From the NCBI GenBank assembly GCA_937928335.1, contig CALFWN010000114.1:1-5904 (forward strand): DNA of 5,904 bases. The letters are read 5' to 3'. Both the position numbers and the translations under genes were made by a program. Origin of the DNA: an uncultured Litoreibacter sp. (GTDB lineage Bacteria > Pseudomonadota > Alphaproteobacteria > Rhodobacterales > Rhodobacteraceae). This document shows, piece after piece, positions 1-5,591 of the stretch. The notes under the pieces were generated by a model, which was not told the origin of the DNA, made no database searches, and was given only the letters and a program-made list of their open reading frames with translations. The number at the start of each line of letters is the position of its first letter. The stretch's first letter is position 1.

Positions 1-1113
1 TTGGCCCGGACCCTGATGCGGGAGGGCAAACATGCGCAGGCCTATAGCGTGGCCTCCTCGCATTACCTCACCAAAGGCTCCGCCTTTGCCGATCTGGAGT
101 GGCTGTCGGGTTTTCTGGCCCTGCGCTACCTGAACGCGCCCGATCAGGCGTTGCAGCATTTTCAGGTTTTTGAAGCTGCCGTCGCCACGCCCATCTCGCT
201 GGGCCGCGCGGGCTATTGGACGGGCCGGGCGCATGAGGCTTTGGGCAATAGCGAAGCCGCCGCCAAGGCCTATGCTTTTGGCGCAAAGTTCCAATCCTCA
301 TTCTATGGCCAGCTTGCCGCCGAACAAGGCGGCCTGCCCGCCCATGCGGCCATGACCGGCAAGCAAAACTATCCCGATTGGCGCGAGGCTGATTTCAACG
401 GCGACCCCGTATTCGAAGCCGCCCGCCTGCTGCACCGCGCCGGGATGCGCAGCCTGTCAGAACGGTTCTTCGTGCATCTGGCCGAAACCCAGACCCGCAC
501 CGAACAGGGCCAGCTGGGCGATCTGGCGCTTGAGCTGGAAGAGCCCCATATCGCGCTGATGCTCGCCAAAGAGGCCGCCCGCCAGGGTATGCAGCTTTAC
601 AAAACCTACTTCCCCATCGCCACACCTGCTGGGATGGAGCTGCCCGTCGACGAGGTATTCGCCCTCTCCATTGCGCGGCGCGAAAGCGAGTTCGACCCGG
701 TCGTGGTCAGCCCTGTGGGTGCGCGCGGTTTGATGCAGCTGATGCCCGGCACCGCCAAGGACATGGCCACCAAAACCGGCGAGCCCTATAATCTGGCGCG
801 GCTGCGCTCTGACCCCAGCTACAATGCACGGCTCGGTTCCGCCTATCTGGCGGCGCTGGCACAGCGCTACCAGGACAACCCGGTGCTGATGTCGATTGCC
901 TATAATGCGGGGCCGACCCGGGCGGATCGCTGGATGCGGCAATTTGGCGACCCGCGCAGCGCATCCGTCGATATCATCGACTGGATCGAGAACATCCCTT
1001 TCACTGAGACCCGCAACTACGTGATGCGCGTCACCGAAAGTTTCATGCCCTACCGCGCCCGGCTGACGGGGCAGGTGCAGCCGCCTAATCTGCTGGCTGA
1101 TCTGCGCCGCTGA
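1..1113 (+). CDS. Soluble lytic murein transglycosylase, C-terminal part (5' end outside window)
   Basis: This is a periplasmic muramidase-like enzyme that cleaves the MurNAc-GlcNAc bond of peptidoglycan with formation of 1,6-anhydro-MurNAc. The visible 370 residues carry an alpha-helical, repeat-like region rich in Ala/Leu/Tyr (about 1-200, the Slt70-type superhelical U domain) and then the SLT catalytic domain (about 215-350). In the catalytic domain I see IARRES with the catalytic Glu at 228, GLMQLMPGTA at 243-252, SIAYNAGP at 298-305 and ETRNYVMRV at 336-344, all hallmarks of family 1 lytic transglycosylases. Slt70-like proteins usually exceed 600 residues and begin with a signal peptide. 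Here the frame is open at base 1 and no signal peptide is visible, so the TTG at base 1 is almost certainly internal and the N-terminal portion lies upstream. The stop (TGA) lies inside the 3' end of the opposing transporter gene. Family assignment is firm; physiological role (recycling, division or secretion-related) is not shown. Confidence 0.93.
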   Translation: MARTLMREGKHAQAYSVASSHYLTKGSAFADLEWLSGFLALRYLNAPDQALQHFQVFEAAVATPISLGRAGYWTGRAHEALGNSEAAAKAYAFGAKFQSSFYGQLAAEQGGLPAHAAMTGKQNYPDWREADFNGDPVFEAARLLHRAGMRSLSERFFVHLAETQTRTEQGQLGDLALELEEPHIALMLAKEAARQGMQLYKTYFPIATPAGMELPVDEVFALSIARRESEFDPVVVSPVGARGLMQLMPGTAKDMATKTGEPYNLARLRSDPSYNARLGSAYLAALAQRYQDNPVLMSIAYNAGPTRADRWMRQFGDPRSASVDIIDWIENIPFTETRNYVMRVTESFMPYRARLTGQVQPPNLLADLRR

Positions 1114-1963
1114 CCCGCGACCTCCACAAGGTAAACAGCCCCGCCGCGATCACCAATCCGACGCCGATGGCGATATTCATTTCGATGGTTTCACCAAAGA
1201 CCAGCACCCCGATGACACTGGCAAAAGCCAGTTGGAAATAGGCAAAGGGCTGCACGGCGGAGGCCTCGGCCAGCTCATAGACGCGGATCAGCAGGTAATG
1301 CCCCGTCGCCCCCGTGACGCATAACAGCGCCATCCATGCCCAGTCCGGCCCGCTCATCGGCTCCCAGAACCACACACCCACGAGGGTCATCCCCACGGCC
1401 CCCGCCACCCCCGTCCAGAAAAACGAGGTCGCGGTGCGGTCCTGGCGCGCCGCATAGCGCGTCAGCAGCGAGTAAAGCGCAAACATCGTGGCCGAAAGCA
1501 GCGCCACAAAGGCCGCCGGGCTGAACACTTTGACGCCCGGTTGTAACATGATCAGCACACCCACAAAGCCGATCCCGATGGCGATCCAGCGCCGTGGCCC
1601 AACCTTTTCGCCCAGGATCGGCCCCGACAAAGCGGCGACAATCAGCGGGTAGCTGGCGAAAATGGCAAGGCTCTCGATCAGGCCCAAAAGGGTGAAGGCC
1701 AGTACCATGACGCAGACCTCGGCGGCCAGCAGCAGCCCGCGAAACACCTGCAACACCGGTTGATTGGTCCGCGCCGCATTGGCGATGGAGCCCGCCCGCC
1801 TCGCGCTGACCGTCAGCACAAAAGCGGCGAAAAACCAGTAGCGGATCATCACCACCATGATCACGTTATACTCCCCCGCCAAATGCCGAGAGATGCCGTC
1901 CTGCATCGCAAAGATCAGCATCGTCAGGATCATCAGCCAGATGCCGCGCCGCGTGTCACTCAT
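1085..1963 (-). CDS. EamA/DMT-family 10-TM membrane transporter
   Basis: A 292-residue inner-membrane protein of the drug/metabolite transporter superfamily. About ten hydrophobic segments are visible (roughly 8-25, 33-52, 76-94, 97-114, 125-142, 148-168, 180-198, 208-225, 238-257 and 263-281), arranged as two EamA repeats. Each repeat ends with the typical GE-containing loop before its last helix: ILGEKVGPRRW at 116-126 and VFGETIEMN at 255-263. Length is normal for the family. The substrate cannot be inferred; relatives export amino acids, purines or other small metabolites. The start is the ATG whose first bases overlap the mnmD stop as ATGA. The frame is open further upstream, but that part is antisense-free shadow of mnmD and has no transporter character. 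The Shine-Dalgarno is weak, consistent with translational coupling to mnmD. The 3' end overlaps the transglycosylase gene by 29 bases on the opposite strand. Confidence 0.9.
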   Translation of the reverse strand: MSDTRRGIWLMILTMLIFAMQDGISRHLAGEYNVIMVVMIRYWFFAAFVLTVSARRAGSIANAARTNQPVLQVFRGLLLAAEVCVMVLAFTLLGLIESLAIFASYPLIVAALSGPILGEKVGPRRWIAIGIGFVGVLIMLQPGVKVFSPAAFVALLSATMFALYSLLTRYAARQDRTATSFFWTGVAGAVGMTLVGVWFWEPMSGPDWAWMALLCVTGATGHYLLIRVYELAEASAVQPFAYFQLAFASVIGVLVFGETIEMNIAIGVGLVIAAGLFTLWRSRVSGADQPAD

Positions 1964-2619
1964 CGTTTCACGCCCACCGACATGTGCCGCTTGCGGCCAA
2001 ACCCCTGCACGCGGGCAACCTCGAAACCCGCATCGACAAGCGCCCGGCGCACATGGCCCGCCGCCGTATAGGTCGCAAATGTACCGCCTGTCTTGGTCTG
2101 TGCCCCCACGGCCTGCATCAGCTTCGCCCCCCAGAGCTCCGGGTTTTTGGCAGGCGAAAACCCGTCCAGAAACCACGCATCCGCCGGGTTTTGCATGGCG
2201 GGCACGGTCGTATTGGCGTCGCCCATGATGATCCGCGCCTTCAGGGTCGGGGTCTCTACCTCAAAGCTTTCCTGCGACCACGCGCCCAGCAAAATGGCGG
2301 CGTAATCCGCCAGCATCGGGAAGGCCGCAAGCGAGGTTTCGGCATCCTCGCGGGCCATCGGGAAGGCCTCGAAACTGGTAAACTGCAACTGGCCCGCGAC
2401 ACCGAAATCGTTAAACATCTTCCACGCGCAAAGCAGGTTCAGCCCGGTGCCGAACCCCAGCTCAGCCACATGAAACCCGTCGCGGAACCGCGCAGGCAGA
2501 TCATTGCCCACTAGGAACACATGGCCCGTCTCCGCCATCCCGTCTTCCAGCGAGAAATACGGGTCATCAAACCGGGTCGAGACCGGCACGGCCCCGTCGC
2601 GCCATTCCACCTCTGCCAT
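1960..2619 (-). CDS. mnmD: tRNA (5-methylaminomethyl-2-thiouridine34)-methyltransferase, stand-alone MnmD
   Basis: A SAM-dependent methyltransferase expected to convert nm5(s2)U34 to mnm5(s2)U34 in the wobble position of tRNAs for Lys, Glu, Gln and related codons. The 219 residues match the methyltransferase half of E. coli MnmC. They show FDDPYFS at 17-23, the SAM-binding AELGFGTGLN at 52-61, SFEAFP at 82-87, an acidic MGDA at 132-135, AWFLDGFSPAKNPELW at 148-163 (DGFxPAKNPxxW is diagnostic of the family), TYTAAGHVRRAL at 183-194 and GFGRKRHMSVG at 206-216. The FAD domain that follows in E. coli MnmC is absent; a candidate for it is the divergent neighbour. The start is the ATG after a modest GGGGCGGA Shine-Dalgarno ending four bases upstream, and it matches the usual N-terminus of the family. 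The frame stays open for 204 more codons upstream, but that stretch is antisense to the oxidoreductase gene. The stop TGA overlaps the transporter ATG by four bases, suggesting one transcript. Confidence 0.92.
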   Translation of the reverse strand: MAEVEWRDGAVPVSTRFDDPYFSLEDGMAETGHVFLVGNDLPARFRDGFHVAELGFGTGLNLLCAWKMFNDFGVAGQLQFTSFEAFPMAREDAETSLAAFPMLADYAAILLGAWSQESFEVETPTLKARIIMGDANTTVPAMQNPADAWFLDGFSPAKNPELWGAKLMQAVGAQTKTGGTFATYTAAGHVRRALVDAGFEVARVQGFGRKRHMSVGVKR

Positions 2620-2679
2620 CTGGTCCGCCCCGCGCGATTGCCCTACATTCGCCTGCGACAATGAGTAAGGAGCGCGGCC
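2620..2679. other. Short divergent intergenic region between mnmD and the FAD oxidoreductase
   Basis: These 60 bases hold the start signals of two divergent genes. I looked for -35/-10 pairs on both strands and found only partial matches with poor spacing (for example TTGCCC and GACAAT on the plus strand, only 13 bases apart). Promoters may lie partly inside the coding regions. The only clear element is the AAGGAG at 2667-2672. Confidence 0.6.
2667..2672 (+). promoter_or_regulatory. Shine-Dalgarno AAGGAG deciding a TTG start
   Basis: AAGGAG, a six-base match to the 16S anti-SD complement, sits seven bases before the TTG at 2680. There is no in-frame ATG at a suitable place before the FAD-binding motif. 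An ATG at 2661 is in another frame and reads through the SD itself. This makes TTG 2680 the best start for the oxidoreductase. Confidence 0.7.
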
Positions 2680-3723
2680 TTGTCCACGCCAGATATCACC
2701 GTCCTGGGTGGCGGCATTTTCGGGCTTTCGGTGGCTTGGGCCTGCCTTGCCCGCGGCGCCCGCGTCCGGGTGATCGAGCGCCGCGCCATCGGGGCAGGGG
2801 CCTCGGGCGGGATCGTCGGCGCCTTGGCCCCACACACGCCGGAAAACTGGAATGACAAGAAGCAGTTTCAGCTCGACAGCCTGATCATGGCCCGCAGCTT
2901 CTGGCCAGAGGTTGAGGCGGCCTCGGGCCTGCCTAGCGGCTATGTGCAAAGCGGCCGCCTCCAGCCTGTACCGGATGCCCGAAGCCTGGAGCTTGCCCAT
3001 CAACGCGCCCGAGGCGCGCGCGCGCTGTGGCAGGGCAGGGCCGCGTGGAATGTGGTGGACGAGGTGCCAGGCAATTGGACCCCGCCCAGCCCCACCGGCT
3101 GGTGGGTGCATGACACGCTTTCGGCCCATATCCACCCGCGACATGCCGTTGCCGCGCTGGCGAAAGCCTTTGAAAACAAGGGCGGTGAGCTGGTGTTCGG
3201 CGCGGCCACCCCGCAAGGCATCATCATCCACGCGACCGGTTATGAGGGGCTGCTGGAGCTGTCAGACAAGATGGATCAGCCCGTAGGAGGCGGCGTCAAA
3301 GGGCAGGCGATCTTGCTGGAATACAACGCCAAAACCCTGCCGCAGCTCTATGCTGACAGCCTGCATATCGTGCCGCATCACGATGCCACCGTGGCCATTG
3401 GTTCAACCAGCGAGCGCGATTTTGATAGCCCGGACCAAACCGATGCGCAGCTGGATGACATCCATGCGCGTGCCGTCCAGGCTCTCCCCGCGCTAGCAGA
3501 TGCCCGCATACTGGAGCGCTGGGCCGGGGTGCGCCCGCGTGCCAAAAGCCGCGCCCCGATGCTGGGCGCGCACCCGCTTTATCAAGGTCAGTATATCGCC
3601 AATGGCGGGTTCAAAATCGGCTTCGGCATGGCCCCCAAAACGGGTCAGGTCATGGCCGATCTGATCCTCGAAGGCCGTGATGCCATCCCCGACAGTTTCA
3701 AACCCGCAGCGTCATTGCGCTGA
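2680..3723 (+). CDS. FAD-dependent oxidoreductase (DAO family), probable MnmC oxidase-domain equivalent
   Basis: A 347-residue flavoprotein with an N-terminal Rossmann FAD site: VLGGGIFGLS at 8-17, with Glu33 (VRVIERR) placed to hold the adenosine ribose. Then comes AGASGGIVGALAPH at 39-52, which resembles the GASGxxxGALYP segment of the E. coli MnmC oxidase domain. The C-terminal part has ERWAGVRPRAKSRAPMLG at 279-296 and a closing ANGGFKIGFGMAP at 307-319, as in DAO-family amine oxidases (glycine oxidase, sarcosine oxidase, MnmC). With mnmD directly divergent, the best guess is removal of the carboxymethyl group from cmnm5(s2)U34 to give nm5(s2)U34, the substrate of MnmD. The alternative is an unrelated amino-acid or glycine oxidase. 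The start is TTG: an AAGGAG lies seven bases upstream, and translation from it begins just before the first beta strand. The stop overlaps the opposing hydratase gene by 12 bases. Confidence 0.85.
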   Translation: MSTPDITVLGGGIFGLSVAWACLARGARVRVIERRAIGAGASGGIVGALAPHTPENWNDKKQFQLDSLIMARSFWPEVEAASGLPSGYVQSGRLQPVPDARSLELAHQRARGARALWQGRAAWNVVDEVPGNWTPPSPTGWWVHDTLSAHIHPRHAVAALAKAFENKGGELVFGAATPQGIIIHATGYEGLLELSDKMDQPVGGGVKGQAILLEYNAKTLPQLYADSLHIVPHHDATVAIGSTSERDFDSPDQTDAQLDDIHARAVQALPALADARILERWAGVRPRAKSRAPMLGAHPLYQGQYIANGGFKIGFGMAPKTGQVMADLILEGRDAIPDSFKPAASLR

Positions 3724-4503
3724 GGCGCTCAGACACAGCCGCCCATCCGGCCCACGCACCCACATCTCAAGCCCGTCTGGCCCCGGTTTTGCGCAAAGCG
3801 CGACCTGCTCGAAATCAAAAACCGGCGCATGGGCGCGGAAGGAAAACGCGGCCAGCCCGCCCAGCTCCCGCTCCGCCATCAGCATCAGATACTGGGCCAG
3901 CAACGGCCCATGCACGACCAGCCCGGGATAGCCCTCGACCTCACGCGCATAGTCGCGATCATAGTGAATCCGGTGGCCATTGAAGGTTAACGCGGAATAG
4001 CGAAACAGCTCCGTTGTGGTAAACGCCCGCGCCTCATGCAGGGTCTCATCCACCGGCGCGGCCTCAGAACGCAAGACCGCCTCCCCTGAGGCCTCCTCCC
4101 GGTAGATCAAATCCTGCCAGTCGGTCACGACCAATGCCCCGTTTTGACGTATCTCATGACGCAAGGTGACAACGCCCAAAGCCCCGCTGCGCCCTGTCTT
4201 GCGCTCCGCACGCTCCAGAACGGAGACCTTTTGCGCGGCTACCCCCGGCATCAGGTCTTGGCGAAATCTCAGCCGCCCCCCGGCCCACATGCGTCGCGGC
4301 AGGCCCAGATCAGGGATCAGCCCGCCCAGTTTGGGATGCCCGTCGCGTCCCAGCCGGTCCGCCGGCTGCGCGTCCCAGAAAAACACCTGATGGGCGAAGG
4401 GATGCGCCTGCGCACCGCTCAGCACAAGAATTGTGTTCAGCGCCTTGAGCCGGGCCGGGTCTATCGGGTCATGCAATTGGATCTCGGCGGGCATTTGGGT
4501 CAT
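3712..4503 (-). CDS. MaoC/hot-dog acyl-CoA hydratase, itaconyl-CoA/mesaconyl-C4-CoA hydratase-like (COG3777 type)
   Basis: A cytosolic hot-dog-fold enzyme expected to hydrate or dehydrate a short branched acyl-CoA. The 263 residues form two hot-dog halves. The N-terminal half carries GRDGHPKLGGLIP at 52-64, LPRRMWAGGRLRF at 68-80, the RKTGRSG at 101-107 and LIYRE at 132-136. The C-terminal half carries LFRYSALTFNGHRIHYD at 166-182 and EGYPGLVVHGPLLAQYL at 190-206, the hydratase motif with conserved His. This pattern is that of Meh of Chloroflexus and the itaconyl-CoA hydratases Ich/RipB. Those characterised enzymes act on (S)-citramalyl-CoA/itaconyl-CoA or mesaconyl-C4-CoA; the actual substrate here is unproven. 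The start is uncertain: ATG 4503 is used, but ATG 4524, ATG 4494 and GTG 4554 are in frame and none has a strong Shine-Dalgarno. The 3' end overlaps the oxidoreductase by 12 bases. No CoA-transferase or citramalyl-CoA lyase gene is visible beside it. Confidence 0.85.
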   Translation of the reverse strand: MTQMPAEIQLHDPIDPARLKALNTILVLSGAQAHPFAHQVFFWDAQPADRLGRDGHPKLGGLIPDLGLPRRMWAGGRLRFRQDLMPGVAAQKVSVLERAERKTGRSGALGVVTLRHEIRQNGALVVTDWQDLIYREEASGEAVLRSEAAPVDETLHEARAFTTTELFRYSALTFNGHRIHYDRDYAREVEGYPGLVVHGPLLAQYLMLMAERELGGLAAFSFRAHAPVFDFEQVALCAKPGPDGLEMWVRGPDGRLCLSASAQ

Positions 4504-4546
4504 GATGTCGCCAGTCTGCCCCATCGCTGCAAAGGTGCAAGCCCGA
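4504..4546. other. Very short divergent region between hydratase and VOC genes
   Basis: Only 43 bases separate the two chosen starts, fewer if the hydratase begins at 4524. The plus-strand AGGTG at 4533-4537 serves the VOC gene. There is no room for two complete promoters, so at least one must lie inside the neighbouring coding sequence. I see no palindromic operator here. Confidence 0.5.
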
Positions 4547-4942
4547 ATGCCCACGCTCGCAAGCCTTGATCATCTGGTCCTTACAGTCAGCAATATCGAC
4601 GCCACCGTGGCCTTCTACCGCGACGTGCTCGGCATGGAGGTGGAGGTCTTTACCCCCGCAGATGGCACCCGCCGCACGGCGCTGAAATTCGGCGGCCAGA
4701 AGATCAATCTTCACGTGGCGGGCGCGGAATTCAAACCCCACGCAAACCATCCTCTGCCGGGCAGCGCCGATCTGTGCTTTCTCAGCCCAACGCGGATAGA
4801 GACATGGCAGACCCATCTGGCCAGTCGGCACATCAAAATCGAGCAGGGCCCCGTTGCCCGCACCGGGGCCACGGGGCCTTTGCTGTCGATCTATCTGCGC
4901 GACCCCGATCACAATCTGATCGAGATCGCAAACCAAAGCTAG
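4547..4942 (+). CDS. VOC (glyoxalase/bleomycin-resistance) family protein, GLOD5-type
   Basis: A 131-residue single-chain VOC protein with paired beta-alpha-beta-beta-beta modules. Features are LDHLVLTVSNIDATVAFYRDVLGM at the N-terminus (His8 a likely metal ligand), the LKFGGQKINLH segment at 46-56, HPLPGSADLCF at 68-78, GPVARTGATGP at 101-111 and IYLRDPDHNLIEIAN at 115-129 (Glu126 a likely metal ligand). This arrangement, with GQKxNLH, HPxPGSxDxC and GPVxRTGAxGP, is that of animal GLOD5 and of the Salmonella SPI-13 protein STM3117. Their substrate is not well established, so lactoylglutathione lyase activity should not be assumed. ATG 4547 is chosen because it opens directly on the first strand and has AGGTG nine bases upstream. 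The frame extends 38 codons further, but that part is antisense to the hydratase. The stop shares a CTAG palindrome with the opposing reductase. Confidence 0.9.
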   Translation: MPTLASLDHLVLTVSNIDATVAFYRDVLGMEVEVFTPADGTRRTALKFGGQKINLHVAGAEFKPHANHPLPGSADLCFLSPTRIETWQTHLASRHIKIEQGPVARTGATGPLLSIYLRDPDHNLIEIANQS

Positions 4943-5478
4943 GCGGCGGCTGCCCGAAGCCCGCCCATCAGGGTGCTCAGCGCCTTGATATAAAGCTCCG
5001 ATGTCAGATGGCCGTTTTCGTCAAACGCATCATGGCACGCGCCGACCAGCACCTCGGGGCCGGGCAGAACATGCGCCCGAAACGGGATCATGCAGCTGCG
5101 CAGCATCGTTTGCGCCCGCTCGCCCCCCGCGCGCCCGGCGGTGGCTGACATGATGGCCACAGGCTTGTCCGCCCAGGGGCTTCCCTCCGTCCGGCTGACC
5201 CAATCAAGCGCGTTTTTCAGCACGCCAGAGATGCCTTTGTTATATTCCGGCGTCGCGATCACGACCGCATCCGCTGCCGCAATCGCGTCGGCCAGCGCCT
5301 GAACTTCGGTCGGAATGCCGTCACGTTCTTCCAGATCGCCGTCATAAAGCGGCAACCGCAAATCAGCCTGGGCAAAGGACGCAGCCTCGCCAAGCCGCGC
5401 GGCCTCAGCCAGAAGTCGTCGGTTGCACGACGCCGCGCGCAGCGAGCCCGAAAGCCCCAGAAGCGAATAAGAAGCCAT
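4939..5478 (-). CDS. NADPH-dependent FMN reductase / NAD(P)H:quinone oxidoreductase-like flavoprotein
   Basis: A 179-residue cytosolic flavodoxin-fold reductase that should bind FMN and use NAD(P)H to reduce flavin, quinones, azo compounds or metals such as chromate. The FMN phosphate loop is LGLSGSLRAASCNRRLL at 7-23, followed by DLRLPLYDGDLE at 39-50, where LPLYDGDLE is typical of the family. VVIATPEYNKGISGVLKNAL at 72-91 is the diagnostic PEYNxxxxGxLKNALDW motif, with Trp at 93. KPVAIMSATAGRAGGERA at 105-122 closes the active-site region. Length is standard. The start ATG has an AAGGAC Shine-Dalgarno with seven bases of spacing; the 20 further codons open upstream include the SD and intergenic sequence, so the longer form is rejected. 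The physiological acceptor is not evident from context. The 3' end overlaps the VOC gene by four bases. Confidence 0.92.
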   Translation of the reverse strand: MASYSLLGLSGSLRAASCNRRLLAEAARLGEAASFAQADLRLPLYDGDLEERDGIPTEVQALADAIAAADAVVIATPEYNKGISGVLKNALDWVSRTEGSPWADKPVAIMSATAGRAGGERAQTMLRSCMIPFRAHVLPGPEVLVGACHDAFDENGHLTSELYIKALSTLMGGLRAAAA

Positions 5479-5484
5479 ATCGTC

Positions 5485-5490
5485 GTCCTT
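5485..5490 (-). promoter_or_regulatory. Shine-Dalgarno of the FMN reductase
   Basis: Read on the minus strand this is AAGGAC inside an A-rich leader. The AAGGA core ends seven bases before ATG 5478. It decides the start against the longer reading from 5538. Confidence 0.65.
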
Positions 5491-5500
5491 TTGATTTTTG

Positions 5501-5512
5501 TTTCCACGGAAA
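5501..5512. promoter_or_regulatory. Short inverted repeat TTTCC-AC-GGAAA in the reductase leader
   Basis: Perfect five-base arms around a two-base centre, lying 22 bases upstream of the reductase ATG in an otherwise AT-rich stretch that contrasts with the GC-rich window. It could be an operator half-site pair or chance. A two-base loop is too short for an RNA hairpin, so a DNA-binding site is the more sensible reading. Confidence 0.25.
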
Positions 5513-5537
5513 ATAGAGCGCCGGGCGCCGTTTACCA

Positions 5538-5567
5538 TTGCAAAGCCTGTGCGTCACACAACACAAT
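5538..5567 (+). promoter_or_regulatory. Candidate sigma70-type promoter for the TPP enzyme gene
   Basis: TTGCAA at 5538-5543 and CACAAT at 5562-5567, 18 bases apart, each match four of six consensus bases. Transcription would begin near 5574 and leave a leader of about 18 bases. A small inverted repeat, TGTG-CGT-CACA at 5548-5558, lies between the two boxes. Matches are modest and this is unproven. Confidence 0.25.
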
Positions 5568-5580
5568 ATCCGCTCAGACC

Positions 5581-5585
5581 AGGGG
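5581..5585 (+). promoter_or_regulatory. Shine-Dalgarno AGGGG choosing the second of two close ATGs
   Basis: AGGGG is followed at once by ATG 5586 and, six bases on, by in-frame ATG 5592. Normal spacing favours 5592, which shortens the protein by two residues (Met-Asp). Confidence 0.55.
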
Positions 5586-5591
5586 ATGGAT

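Noticed and set aside
457..942. 161-codon minus-strand open frame inside the transglycosylase gene
   Set aside because: The plus-strand SLT domain is unmistakable. The antisense product is rich in His, Arg and Gly with no domain character and no Shine-Dalgarno.
1857..2514. Plus-strand open frames opposite mnmD and the transporter start
   Set aside because: Low-complexity Arg/Pro/His-rich translations, antisense to a diagnostic MnmD; treated as shadows.
2634..2662. sigma70 promoter in the mnmD/oxidoreductase gap
   Set aside because: Boxes such as TTGCCC and GACAAT are only 13 bases apart; the reverse strand is no better.
2620..3231. 204-codon in-frame upstream extension of mnmD on the minus strand
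   Set aside because: It lies wholly antisense to the FAD oxidoreductase, which has clear FAD motifs. The translated stretch has no recognisable domain, and known MnmD proteins start where ATG 2619 does. Open antisense frames are expected with GC-rich third positions.
4144..4569. 141-codon plus-strand open frame opposite the hydratase
   Set aside because: The minus-strand protein has conserved hydratase motifs; the plus-strand one shows none.
4469..4936. 155-codon minus-strand open frame opposite the VOC gene
   Set aside because: Antisense shadow of a clear GLOD5-type protein, with no motif of its own.
4943..4970. GGCGG...CCGCC hairpin near the reductase 3' end as a terminator
   Set aside because: It lies inside the reductase coding sequence, the stem is short and interrupted, and no T-run follows on either strand.
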